From Chondromyces crocatus (GTDB lineage Bacteria; Myxococcota_A; Polyangia; Polyangiales; Polyangiaceae), in contig NZ_CP012159.1 of NCBI RefSeq assembly GCF_001189295.1, positions 2,990,001-3,054,000 on the forward strand: DNA of 64,000 nt, read 5' to 3'. Shown here piece by piece: positions 51,859 through 62,791 of this stretch. The number at the start of each line of letters is the position of its first letter. The first letter of the stretch is position 1. The notes below the pieces were generated by a model. The model had not been told where the DNA came from. It did no database searches and saw nothing but the letters and a program-made list of their open reading frames with translations. The position numbers and the translations under genes were made by a program.

Positions 51859-53592
51859 TCAACGCTCCACGTACCCCTTGCCCGTCTTCTCGTCGACGAG
51901 CTTTGCCGCCTCGCGGCGAGCGGCTTCCTCGCTGGCGGCTTCCTTGGTCTTGGACTGACCCGTGGTGCCGAGGCGGCCGTAGCGCACCGTGTACTGGCGG
52001 TTGGACACCTCGATTTCCCAGAACTTGGATGAGGTGCCGTCCGTGAACTCGAAGCGACGGGTGGAGCTGCTGGCTGCTGGCGTCGTGGGTTGCGACGAGG
52101 TCCCCGCGGGCGTGCCGGCAGAGGTGGGGGTGGTGCTGGTGGTGGGCGTTGCGCTTCCAGCACTCGCGGTGCTCGCGGAGCTGTCGGTGCTCGCGGAGCT
52201 GTCGGCGCTGGCTGAGCCGTCGGCGCTGGCTGAGCTGTCAGTGGTCGTTGCGCTCTCGGTACTCGCTGTGCTTGCGGTCTCGTCGAGGCTGTTCTTTTTG
52301 GTGTCTGCGCTCGCGCCAGGAGTCGCGCGGGCGGCCTTGCCTCCTTCGGCGAGTGTGTCGCTCGGAGGGTGGGGGACGGCGCGTCGCAGCTCGGCGTTGT
52401 CGGGGGGCCAGCGGATGTCGTCGCGCACGGCGACGTAGGAGGGGAACCGAGGCACGCCGGCGTCGGACAGCTCCTGGTAGCGGAACGTCACGATCGCGCC
52501 GCGTGGGGGCGGGGACGCGCGCTCCTTGTCCGAGAAGCCGGTCCCGACCGAGAAGCGGGTACCGTCGGGCAGCTCCACGAGGAGGGCACCAAGGCGGCCG
52601 GCGTGTCGCCCGGCGCCGGCTTGATGGTCGATGACCAGTGCTTCGGCGTCGAAGAAGCTCTTCACCTTGAGGAGTGTGATCGAGCGCCCAGGTTCGTAGC
52701 GAGAGCCTGGCTTGCGTAGCATCAAGCCCTCGCCTCCGAGGGCCTCCACGCGCGACAGCTCGGTGCGCAGGTGGGGGAGATCACGGCAGAGTTCGTGGTC
52801 GTGGGCCCTGGCGTGGGGGGCGCTCTGCGTGGCGAAGAGCTGCTTCAGGTGCTCGACGCGGTCTTCGAAGGGCGCGTCGAGGGCGGGCGCGTCGAACACC
52901 ACGAAAGCGATCTCCTTCCAGTGATCGCTCTGGTCCTGGCGTCGGACGATGCTGATGGTCCGCTGGAATCGCTTGCGGCCACCCCAGAGTTCGCCGTCGA
53001 GAGGCGTGTCGGGCAGGCCTGAGGTGAACCAGGGCGGGGCGTGGTAGCGGTTGCCCAGCCGGGAGATGAAGGCCTTGCCGTCCCAGTAGGCCCGGACGCC
53101 ATCGAGCTTCTCGCTCATCCACCAGCCGGAGAGATCCTGGGCATTGTCCCATGGATTCGCCAGGAGGAGCGGCGGCGCTTGCGCGGAGGAGGCGCTCGCT
53201 GCGGCCCGTCCGCCCGAGGCGCGTGACGCGCTGGTCGCGCTGGTGCTCGACGTGCCCGGGGTCGGAGCGCCGACCCGCGTGAGCTCCGCGGCCTCGCCGC
53301 GCAGGGCCTTCAGATGCTTGCAGGTTCGCTTGTCGATGGCGTGCGACTGATTGCGCCAGGCCGGGCACGTGCAGGAGTACACCTCGCCCACGTTGCGCAG
53401 CAGGTAGCGGGACGAGCCCGAGCCCTGCACCTCGATCGACTCTCCATCCTCCAGATCGGCCATGAGGTCTCCAGCGCGCGGGGCGATGCGCCCGTCCGCG
53501 GCACCCGCAGGAGACCACCATTGAAGGCGATTCGCCACGGTCTGTTCTGTGACGAAAATTGTGATTTGTTCGTGGCGCGTCTGTAGGCTCAA
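51859..53592 (-). CDS. SWIM-zinc-finger / ATP-dependent DNA ligase / WGR-domain fusion protein
   Basis: About 577 residues if started at TTG 53592; GTG 53538 or ATG 53463 are alternatives. Order of parts: a SWIM zinc finger at about 73-92 (YSCTCPAWRNQSHAIDKRTC then KHL), an Ala/Ser linker, a ligase adenylation domain with nucleophile Lys162 in SEKLDGVRAYWDG, motif III LDGELW, motif IV GEGLMLR and motif V LLKVK, then an OB domain (LGALLVELPDGTRFSVG and GAIVTFRYQEL). A Ser/Ala/Thr repeat linker leads to a C-terminal WGR domain (FWEIEVSNRQYTVRYGRLGT). The core is LigE/LigD-like. WGR occurs in PARPs and binds DNA ends. This combination is unusual. It is coupled to the sirtuin gene. Confidence 0.9.
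   Translation of the reverse strand: MSLQTRHEQITIFVTEQTVANRLQWWSPAGAADGRIAPRAGDLMADLEDGESIEVQGSGSSRYLLRNVGEVYSCTCPAWRNQSHAIDKRTCKHLKALRGEAAELTRVGAPTPGTSSTSATSASRASGGRAAASASSAQAPPLLLANPWDNAQDLSGWWMSEKLDGVRAYWDGKAFISRLGNRYHAPPWFTSGLPDTPLDGELWGGRKRFQRTISIVRRQDQSDHWKEIAFVVFDAPALDAPFEDRVEHLKQLFATQSAPHARAHDHELCRDLPHLRTELSRVEALGGEGLMLRKPGSRYEPGRSITLLKVKSFFDAEALVIDHQAGAGRHAGRLGALLVELPDGTRFSVGTGFSDKERASPPPRGAIVTFRYQELSDAGVPRFPSYVAVRDDIRWPPDNAELRRAVPHPPSDTLAEGGKAARATPGASADTKKNSLDETASTASTESATTTDSSASADGSASADSSASTDSSASTASAGSATPTTSTTPTSAGTPAGTSSQPTTPAASSSTRRFEFTDGTSSKFWEIEVSNRQYTVRYGRLGTTGQSKTKEAASEEAARREAAKLVDEKTGKGYVER
52169..52240 (-). repeat. Four 18-base tandem repeats in the ligase linker
   Basis: Units at 52169, 52187, 52205 and 52223 encode Ser/Ala/Asp hexapeptides (DSSAST, DGSASA type) on the minus strand. 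The first two are identical by eye. They extend the flexible linker between the ligase core and the WGR domain. Confidence 0.75.
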
Positions 53593-53610
53593 GCACTGGG
53601 AGGTGCCTTC

Positions 53611-54597
53611 ATGGCATGTGGTGATTCTCGTCGCCGCGGGCTCCGCTCGCGAGTGTGGATCTCCTGGTTGGCCGCCGTCTGTGCGGCATTGTCGGCGCAG
53701 GGTCTCGGCTGCGCAGGAGGAGTCAGTACGGGGTTCGATGTCGCAGGGGAGGGGGGATCCGGGGGAAATGGGGGAAGCACGGCGAATGCCGGAGGGGGGA
53801 ATGATGAAGGAGGGGGTGGGGGAGATCTGCTGGATCCCGGTTCCATTGGTGATGAGCCGGGGGATGGCTGCTCAGATGCGGCGCGATCCATCTACCTTCT
53901 AGGGCAGAGTGACACCTTGTATCGGTTCGATCCCGGTACCCTGGCGTTGACGACCATCGGGACCCTCGATTGTCCGCGGAGCGGCGGGCCTTCGTCGGCC
54001 TTTTCGATGGCGGTGGATCGCAAGGGGGTGGCGTGGGTCCTGTTCAGCAACCGCAAGCTCTATCAGGTGAATATCGAGACGGCGGCCTGTACGGCGACGG
54101 ACTATCAGACCTATCAGCATCAGCTCAGCGTGTTCGGGATGGGGTTCGTCTCCAGAGGGGAGGGGAGTCAAGAGGAGACGCTCTACCTCGCCGATTACTT
54201 CGGGCGAGGGATAGCCTCCCTGGACACACAATCCCTGACGGTGGCCCCCATCGTCTCCTATGGGAACGAGCTGGGGTCGGCCGAGCTGACGGGGACCGGC
54301 GATGGGCGGCTCTTTGGCTTCTTCCGTGGCACGCCCGATTACATTGCCGAGGTGAACCCCGGTACGGGGCAGTTCCTCTCGAAGACGATACCCCCCGAGA
54401 TCCAGATCGGTGCGGGGTGGGCATTCGCTCACTGGGGTGGGGACTTCTATCTGTTCACCAACCCGGGGGCAGATGGCACCAAGGTGGACAGGTACTCGCT
54501 GAACAGCGGCACGAAGACGACGGTGATGATGGGGATCCCCGACAACATCGTCGGCGCAGGGGTCTCGACCTGCGCTCCCCTGAAGCACCCGCAGTGA
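53611..54597 (+). CDS. Secreted lipoprotein, beta-propeller-like
   Basis: A 328-residue protein with a signal sequence (ISWLAAVCAALSAQGLGC) and a Gly/Asn linker. The rest reads as propeller blades: SIYLLGQSDTLYRFDPGTLA, FSMAVDRKGVAWVLFSNRKL, EETLYLADYFGRGIASLDTQ and WAFAHWGGDFYLFTNPGADG. It is similar in style to the C-terminal part of the lipoprotein at 42.8 kb. Its ATG is only 18 bases from the farthest possible start of the divergent ligase gene, which favours a shorter ligase N-terminus. Confidence 0.75.
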   Translation: MACGDSRRRGLRSRVWISWLAAVCAALSAQGLGCAGGVSTGFDVAGEGGSGGNGGSTANAGGGNDEGGGGGDLLDPGSIGDEPGDGCSDAARSIYLLGQSDTLYRFDPGTLALTTIGTLDCPRSGGPSSAFSMAVDRKGVAWVLFSNRKLYQVNIETAACTATDYQTYQHQLSVFGMGFVSRGEGSQEETLYLADYFGRGIASLDTQSLTVAPIVSYGNELGSAELTGTGDGRLFGFFRGTPDYIAEVNPGTGQFLSKTIPPEIQIGAGWAFAHWGGDFYLFTNPGADGTKVDRYSLNSGTKTTVMMGIPDNIVGAGVSTCAPLKHPQ

Positions 54598-54757
54598 CGT
54601 GACCTTCGGGTCGGGCCCTGCCTTCAACCTCGATCGACCTCGATTCCGGATGCCGGTGGACCCTGGCGCGTCGAAGAGACACACAGGACGCGCACGTCCC
54701 GTCCCGCGCCAGTCCAAGCGGATGAGCAGGGGGCCTCTGGAGAGCCAGAGGAAAGGC

Positions 54758-57700
54758 TCAGTCGCGGTAGAGAGCCGTGTTGTCCGGCACCTCGCGGAGG
54801 AAGCGCTCGCGCCAGTCCGGATCGCTGATCCGCGCCGCCCTCGCCTCCAGTCTGCGGCGGGCCTCGGCGCGCACGTGTTCCGCTTCGGTCAGCTCTCCTG
54901 CGGCGGCGAGGGCGTCGGCGCGTGCGCGCCAGACCAGGGACTCTCCTTCCTCCAGCCCGCCGGCGGCCTGGAGCTGGGCGAAGGCTTCGCCCGTGAGGCC
55001 CAGCGCTTCGGGCGCGCGTCGCTGCGCGAGGAGGGCCGATGCGAGCACGGCCAGCGCGAACGCGCGCAAGGGGGGGGCGACCACGAGCAGGTCCACGGCG
55101 GAGCGGGCCTCGTGCTCGGCGGCGGCGAGCTTGCCGGCGCGCAGGGCGATGCGCGCCAGGTAGGCGTGCGACATCCCCTGCATCCGGGCGACGCCCTGCT
55201 CGCGGAACGCTTCCAGGGCTTGCTGCTGCAAGCGTCGCGCTTCTTCGAGCTGGTTGGTCTGGGCCAGGGTCAGACCCAGGTTCTGGCGGACGACGGGGGC
55301 CAGGTCGAAGAGGCCCATCCGCTCGGCCTCGGTGAGCGCGGCGCGGAGCGCGCCTTCGGCGCCCTCGAAGTCGCCCAGCTCGGACAGCGTGTAGCCGAGG
55401 TTGCCCTGGATGGTGCAGGCGTTGCGCCGATCGCCGGTCTGCCCGAAGGCGAACAGCGCCGCCTCGAATCCGGCGAGGCCCGCCCCGGGATCGCCGCCCG
55501 CCATCGCGCGCAGCGCGTACGCCTGGTGGAGCACGCCGAGCGCCTGGCCGTCGACGGCAGGCGGATCCCCCGTCAAGCTCGTCCCCCGCTCGAGAAGGGC
55601 CTCCGCCGCCTCGAACCTGCCGCTGAACACCAGCTCGCTCGCGCAGAAGGCCAGGCACACCACCTGCGCGCTCAGCGCACCGGGTAGCGGGGGAACCTCG
55701 GTGGCGGGGACGATCCAGTCGTCCAGTCGCTCCGAGGCGCCTTGCTTGCTCGCCGCTGTCGCTCCGTGGGTCAGCGCGCGGTACCAGGCGGCGGACCCGC
55801 GTGACAGGAGCTGCGCTGCCTCGCGGGCGCTCGCTTCGGCTCGTGGAAGCTCGCCTCGCCACAGAAGCGCCTCGGCGGCGACGAGCTGGAGCTCGCCCAG
55901 CGTGGTCCCCGTCGCTCCGCACGCGATGCCTCGCTCGGCCCGGCGCAAGGCCGCTGCCAGGTCGTTGCCGCGCAGGGTGGCCTCGGCCGCCTCCACGAAA
56001 TACGCGCCCGCCCGGTGGCGCTCGTCGCCACGCTCGAAGTGCTCCGCCAGTGCGATGGGCTCGCCCTTCCCTTCGCGCTCGAGCCAGGCGCCCGCCAGCC
56101 GGTGCCCGAGCTGCCGGTCCGCCTCGGTGAGCATGCTGTACGCCGCCTCGCGCTCCACCTCGTGGCGGAAGGCGTACAGCGGCTCGGTGGGCTTTCCGTC
56201 GCCCTTCGTGGGCCTGAGGCTTCCCTCGGCGACGGGCGTCCGCCGCACGATCAGCTCGCGCGCCACCAGATCATCCATCCGGTGTGCCGTGGTCGATCCC
56301 CCGAGCAACGCCTCGACGCCGCCCGTCCAGAAGCTATCTCCGAACACACTGGCTGCGCGAAGGATGCGCCGCGCCTCTGGATCGAGCGCGGAGAGGCGCG
56401 CCTGGGCCATGGCGAGCACCGTCTCCGGCAGCCGCTCACCTTGCCCCTCGGACACGGCGCGGATCAGCTCCTCGAGGTACAGGGCGTTGCCTCCCGAGCG
56501 CTCGATGATCGCTTGCGAGAGGTGGGCCGGGATCGCGTCGCCGAGCACGTCGCGCACCAGCCGCTCCGAGGCGCGACGGGGCAGGGGACCGAGGGCGATC
56601 GGCTCCACCTGCCGGCCCACCCACAGCTTGGGGAACTGCTTCTGCACCTCGGGCCGGGCCAGCGCGAACACCAGGAGGGGCTGGTCGGCCAGGTTGCGCA
56701 GCGCCGAGTCGAGCAGCGTCACCGTGGGGAGATCACCCCAGTGGAGATCCTCCAGCACCAGGATCACCGGCTGTGACGCGCACGCGGCGCGCAGGAGGTC
56801 CTCGGCGGCGCGGCGGATCTGGTCGCCCATCAGCACGGGGTCGCGCCGCGCCGTCTTGAGCTGCGGGCTCAGCTCCTCGGGGAAGGGCGTCCCGATCAGC
56901 TCACCCACGAAGCTGGCGATGCGCTGCGCTTCGATCGCAGGGAGTGCGCCCAGGCGTGAGAAGATCCGCCGACGTCGCTCCGCGAGCGACTCCTCCCCGC
57001 TGATCCCCAGCGCGTAGCGCATCGCGCGCGCCAGCAGGCCGAACGCCGCGCCGCCGCCCATCGGATCACCGCGCCCGAGCCACACCTCGATCGGCTCGCC
57101 GCGCTCCTTCAGCCGCTGGAGCAGCTCGTGGCGCAGGCGCGACTTGCCCGCGCCGGCCGGTCCGGTGACCAGCACGGCCGCTGCCGTAGGCGTGTCCGCG
57201 CAGTAGGCGAACGCCGCTTCGAGCTGCGCCAGCTCCCGCTCGCGTCCCAGGCAGCGCGTCGGCTTGCCGAGCAGGGCCCGCGAAGGCTCGGTTCCGTCGC
57301 GCTCTCCGTGCAGCGCGGGCCCCCCGCCCTCGCGGGTCACGTCGAACCCCTGCCCGAGCAGGCGCGCCGTGAGATCGTCGATGGCCACCGGGCTCGCCGT
57401 GTCCGGATCCACGGCCGTGGTCAGGAGGGACACGGCCCGATCGATCAGCTCCCCGACGGGCAGCCGCGCCTCGATCTCCGCCCGCCCCGTCACCAGCGAC
57501 ACCGGGGCGCCTTCGAGCACGGCCCGGATCGCCAGGGCGCAGCGCGCCGCCCGCGAGACCAGGTCCGTCGGGGCTTCGTTGCTCGTCATCACCACGAGCA
57601 ACGCCCCATCGGCCAGCGACTCCAGGCGTCCCTGGTGCCGCTCGGCTGCCGCGCGGAGGGCGCGCGTGCGCCGTGCCGCGTCGGCTTCGCGGCTGCGCCG

Positions 57701-58693
57701 CGAGCTGACCGGGCCATCGTGGGGCGACTTCGAGCTGGAGGCGGCGTCGCGCACCAGCACCAGCGACATCAACCGCCGCTCGTTGGCCGTGAGCACGAGC
57801 GCGGGCTCTGCGGGCGGCGCGCGCCAGCCGATCCGTGCGGCGCTCGCGGGGGCTCCCAGGCCCTCCAGCTCCACCGCCACCGCGTCGCCGTCCCGTGGCC
57901 GGAGCTGTCGGGCCTTCGACAGCATCCGCGCCACGAGCGCGTCCAGCTCCACCGGGATGCCGGGGTGCAGATCGCGCGTCCGCTTCGGCTCCTCCAGGAG
58001 CACCTTGAGCGTGAGGGCCAGCGCGTTCTCTCCGTGGAACGGCTCCTTCCCCGTCAAGCAACGGAAGAGCACGCAGCCCAGTGAGAACACGTCGGCCCGC
58101 GCATCCACGTCGGGCTCGTTGCGCGCTTGCTCCGGGGCGGCGTAGCCCGGGGTCCCGATGACCGTCCCCTGGCGTGCGGGCCGCGCTGCCGCTCCAGGGA
58201 CGCGCGCCACGCCGAAGTCCAGGATCACGGGCCGCTCCAGCGAGCCTTCCGTCAGCAGGATGTTCGTTGGCTTCAGATCCCGGTGGACCACGCCCGCGCG
58301 GTGCACCGCTCCCAGCGCCACGGCCACGCGCGCCCCGAGCGACAGCGCCTCGGGCACCTGCAAGGGCCGCTTCGCGAGGCGCGACGCCAGCGTCTCACCA
58401 TCGAGCCACGTCGTCGCGATCCAGGGCTCGCCCGCTTCGGACGCTCCGTGCGCCACGTACCGGGCCACCCCGGGGTGGTTCAACCCGGCCAGGGCTTGCA
58501 CCTCCCGGCTCTGCCGTTCGGCGCTGTGCTCGTTGCTCGGCAAGAGCTTGATGGCGATGCGCTCCGAGCCCTTCGCCGGGATCGCGTCCCGCGCATCACG
58601 CACTTCGCGCGCCTCGAAGAGCCTGTAGCCGCTGCCCGCGCCCACGGGACGCAGGATTTCGAACCGGCCTCCCAGGATCCGACCATCACGCAT
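54758..58693 (-). CDS. Ser/Thr protein kinase fused to AAA ATPase and TPR region (PknK-like)
   Basis: A 1311-residue cytosolic protein starting MRDGRILGGRFEILRPVGAG. The kinase domain spans about 8-265: catalytic Lys in IAIKLLP, VVHRDLKPTN, DFGVAR and GTPGYAAPEQ. Next is a worn class III cyclase-like region (about 300-410; LESLADGALLVVMTSNEAPT) without the metal-binding Asp pair. The AAA part follows, with Walker A TGPAGAGKSRLR near 510 and Walker B LVLEDLHWGD. The last 500 residues are TPR-like helices (ACTIQGNLGYTLSELGDFEG). This layout is typical of myxobacterial kinases controlling development or secondary metabolism. The longer frame upstream runs across the divergent kinase gene and is not used. 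Confidence 0.93.
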   Translation of the reverse strand: MRDGRILGGRFEILRPVGAGSGYRLFEAREVRDARDAIPAKGSERIAIKLLPSNEHSAERQSREVQALAGLNHPGVARYVAHGASEAGEPWIATTWLDGETLASRLAKRPLQVPEALSLGARVAVALGAVHRAGVVHRDLKPTNILLTEGSLERPVILDFGVARVPGAAARPARQGTVIGTPGYAAPEQARNEPDVDARADVFSLGCVLFRCLTGKEPFHGENALALTLKVLLEEPKRTRDLHPGIPVELDALVARMLSKARQLRPRDGDAVAVELEGLGAPASAARIGWRAPPAEPALVLTANERRLMSLVLVRDAASSSKSPHDGPVSSRRSREADAARRTRALRAAAERHQGRLESLADGALLVVMTSNEAPTDLVSRAARCALAIRAVLEGAPVSLVTGRAEIEARLPVGELIDRAVSLLTTAVDPDTASPVAIDDLTARLLGQGFDVTREGGGPALHGERDGTEPSRALLGKPTRCLGRERELAQLEAAFAYCADTPTAAAVLVTGPAGAGKSRLRHELLQRLKERGEPIEVWLGRGDPMGGGAAFGLLARAMRYALGISGEESLAERRRRIFSRLGALPAIEAQRIASFVGELIGTPFPEELSPQLKTARRDPVLMGDQIRRAAEDLLRAACASQPVILVLEDLHWGDLPTVTLLDSALRNLADQPLLVFALARPEVQKQFPKLWVGRQVEPIALGPLPRRASERLVRDVLGDAIPAHLSQAIIERSGGNALYLEELIRAVSEGQGERLPETVLAMAQARLSALDPEARRILRAASVFGDSFWTGGVEALLGGSTTAHRMDDLVARELIVRRTPVAEGSLRPTKGDGKPTEPLYAFRHEVEREAAYSMLTEADRQLGHRLAGAWLEREGKGEPIALAEHFERGDERHRAGAYFVEAAEATLRGNDLAAALRRAERGIACGATGTTLGELQLVAAEALLWRGELPRAEASAREAAQLLSRGSAAWYRALTHGATAASKQGASERLDDWIVPATEVPPLPGALSAQVVCLAFCASELVFSGRFEAAEALLERGTSLTGDPPAVDGQALGVLHQAYALRAMAGGDPGAGLAGFEAALFAFGQTGDRRNACTIQGNLGYTLSELGDFEGAEGALRAALTEAERMGLFDLAPVVRQNLGLTLAQTNQLEEARRLQQQALEAFREQGVARMQGMSHAYLARIALRAGKLAAAEHEARSAVDLLVVAPPLRAFALAVLASALLAQRRAPEALGLTGEAFAQLQAAGGLEEGESLVWRARADALAAAGELTEAEHVRAEARRRLEARAARISDPDWRERFLREVPDNTALYRD

Positions 58694-58789
58694 GTGCGGG
58701 ACGATTATCGGAAGACGCGAGCCGCGCGTCGAGAGGCACGACTTCTTTCCGTCCTCTTCGTGTCCACGTCGCCCCAGTTCCGTCCTACC

Positions 58790-60658
<1,869 letters not shown>

Positions 60659-60661
60659 CCG

Positions 60662-62302
60662 GTGGGCGTCTCTCTGAAGCGAGACTCGAAGCGTGACGTG
60701 CTCGACGGCGCCCGACGCGCGGGGTCTCTCGTCGTCTTGGCGGCCCTGCTCCTCGCCTGCTCACCGGCGCAGCCTCTGGCCTCGACGCCTGCGGACCCGG
60801 CGCACGCGACGACGCTCCCCCTCACACCACCCCCGAGCACGAGCGCCTCCCCGCTCGCCGCCCAGCCCTCGAGCGTCCCCTCCACCAGCGCGCTCCCCCC
60901 TGCGCTCCAGCCCTCCTTCTCCCTCTCCCCGTCACCTCTCGCCCTCGACGCGCTCCCCACAGTGCCCGTCGTGTGGGCTCGCCCCATCCAGGGAGGTTCC
61001 CCGACCCGCCTCCACGCTCCCGCGGGTCCCTCCGTCCTCGTCTTCGACCCCGCGGGCGCGCTCCTTCTCGTCGACGCCCTCACGGGCAACCCCCGCTGGA
61101 CGCGCAAGCCTCCTCCTGGCGAGACCTGGACCTCCTTCGACGCTGACCCCGAGCGCGGCGCCGACATCCTGATCGTCCAGGGCCACGACACCAGCAACCA
61201 GCGCATCCTCCACCGCCTCCGCGTCGCCGACGGCAGCACCCGCTGGCGCAAGGCCCTCCCCGGCCTCGTGGACGCCGACCTCCAGCGCGGCGCCGTACGC
61301 CTCACCGTGCGTGAGCGCTGCACCGCGCGGTTTCTCCACCTCGACACGGCCGCCTCCCTCGGCCCCGAGCGCGAGGGTGTCTGGATCGAAGAGGCTGGCT
61401 TCGAAGACCTCCCCCCCTCGACCCTCTGCGACCACGCCGTCACCGCCCACGGCTTCCATGCCGGCGTCCTCACCGTCTCCTCGCCGGACGTCGGCCCTCC
61501 GAGCGCCAGCTTCGGCCGCCTCGAAGGCTTCGGCCTCGCCGACACCCCCCGCTGGTCCCACCCCCTCGCCTCCCCGTCGGCGCAGTCGGTGCTTCTCGAC
61601 GCCAGCAGCGCCGTCTTCGCCGACCTCGACGACCGACCGCATCACCGCCTCCAGCGCATCTTCCGCATCGAGCTCGCCACCGGAAAGCCCCTCTGGCAAG
61701 CCCCGGTCCCTCACGACCCTGCGTGCACCGACGCGCGCGCTGCCGTCCGCATGCGCCTCGTCCCTGGCCCTCCAGCCCACGACCCTGCCCTCCTCGTGCC
61801 TCGCTGCGGCGCCACCGAGCTTCGCGACGCCCATACCGGCCAGCGCCTCTGGGAACTCCGCACACCTGACCTCGTGCTCGTCGACGGCGAAGGCCTCGAG
61901 AAGCAGAGCCTCATCGGCCACGGGCCTCTGGGCGTGCAGTGGGTCGCTCCCGACGGCACCTTGCGCGAGCACGTCGTTCTTCCCGCTGGCATCCGCGACA
62001 TCACGCCGCTCCGGGACGGCCTCGGCCTCAGCAGCCAGGGTCTCGATGTCGTGGCCGTCATCGACCGGACGGGCACCCCCCGCTTCCAGCACCGACTTCC
62101 CTCCGCCACCTTCACCCTCGTCGACGACCGCATCGCGCTCCTCTCCGGGCAAACCCAGCTCCTCATCGACCCGGCGAGCGGTGACGCCGTGGCGCTCCCC
62201 TTCGACTCTCCCTGGATCCTCGGCCGCGTCCCTTCCAGCGACCTGTGGCTCACGACGCGACCCGGCCCGCCGAGGCTGGTGGCGGTGCGCCTGCCGCGAT
62301 GA
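60662..62302 (+). CDS. Lipoprotein with PQQ-like beta-propeller
   Basis: A 546-residue protein from GTG 60662, three bases after the kinase stop. The signal peptide ends in the lipobox LLLAC. A Ser/Thr/Pro linker follows. The main part has repeated propeller blades: PSVLVFDPAGALLLVDALTG, RILHRLRVADGSTRWRKALP, FRIELATGKPLWQAPVPHD and ELRDAHTGQRLWELR. These match PQQ-like repeats, which in lipoproteins (as in BamB) bind other proteins rather than a cofactor. Being co-transcribed with a membrane kinase, it may be that kinase's periplasmic partner; this is inference. Confidence 0.82.
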   Translation: MGVSLKRDSKRDVLDGARRAGSLVVLAALLLACSPAQPLASTPADPAHATTLPLTPPPSTSASPLAAQPSSVPSTSALPPALQPSFSLSPSPLALDALPTVPVVWARPIQGGSPTRLHAPAGPSVLVFDPAGALLLVDALTGNPRWTRKPPPGETWTSFDADPERGADILIVQGHDTSNQRILHRLRVADGSTRWRKALPGLVDADLQRGAVRLTVRERCTARFLHLDTAASLGPEREGVWIEEAGFEDLPPSTLCDHAVTAHGFHAGVLTVSSPDVGPPSASFGRLEGFGLADTPRWSHPLASPSAQSVLLDASSAVFADLDDRPHHRLQRIFRIELATGKPLWQAPVPHDPACTDARAAVRMRLVPGPPAHDPALLVPRCGATELRDAHTGQRLWELRTPDLVLVDGEGLEKQSLIGHGPLGVQWVAPDGTLREHVVLPAGIRDITPLRDGLGLSSQGLDVVAVIDRTGTPRFQHRLPSATFTLVDDRIALLSGQTQLLIDPASGDAVALPFDSPWILGRVPSSDLWLTTRPGPPRLVAVRLPR

Positions 62303-62617
62303 CGAGGACGAGCACTTCACCGAACACGAACCCCGCAATGGCTACGTCAACCTCGGATGGTCCCATGCGACCTGTGAAAAGGAGCCTTCACCAGCTTCGG
62401 AGACTCGGGAGGTCCAGCCTTCGCTGGCGGGTACGACTCGAGCTGCGTACTCGGAGTCGCCGTTTCAGAGGTGCTCCCCCCCGGAACTCCTTCGACGGAG
62501 GCGTGCAAGGGAATTGGTGATGCGTATCATACCAGGCTCGACACCAGTGACATTGGCCACTGGCTATTGAGCAATGCAGCCGATCCCACGGTGACCACCT
62601 GCCTCCATTACAGATAG
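62303..62617 (+). pseudogene. C-terminal remnant of a trypsin-like serine protease
   Basis: One frame reads HEPRNGYVNLGWSHATCEK. After one missing base at the GAAAAGGAG run, the next frame reads GAFTSFGDSGGPAFAGGYDS and continues to WLLSNAADPTVTTCLHYR and a stop at 62617. GDSGGPAF is the nucleophile motif of chymotrypsin-fold proteases, and the following Cys residues fit its disulfide pattern. The His and Asp parts are absent, and no start is visible. It is a relic of a secreted protease lost from between the two lipoprotein genes. Confidence 0.75.
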
Positions 62618-62791
62618 AGCCGCCTCCTCAGCGGGATGGATCCCCGGTGCCGGGGATCTCTCCCACCTCCAGACGCAACGCGCGTCAGCCTCGGAGCGGC
62701 GAACCCTGTCGCCGAAGTCGCACCTTGGAGCCTATCTCCACCGCGGGGCAGGCTCTTAACGCGGGCTCCTGCCTCGTGTACTTTCCCTTGC

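Noticed and set aside
55401-57017. Long plus-strand frame opposite the PknK-like kinase
   Set aside because: Shadow caused by high GC; composition is Arg/Ser/Ala-rich with no domain.
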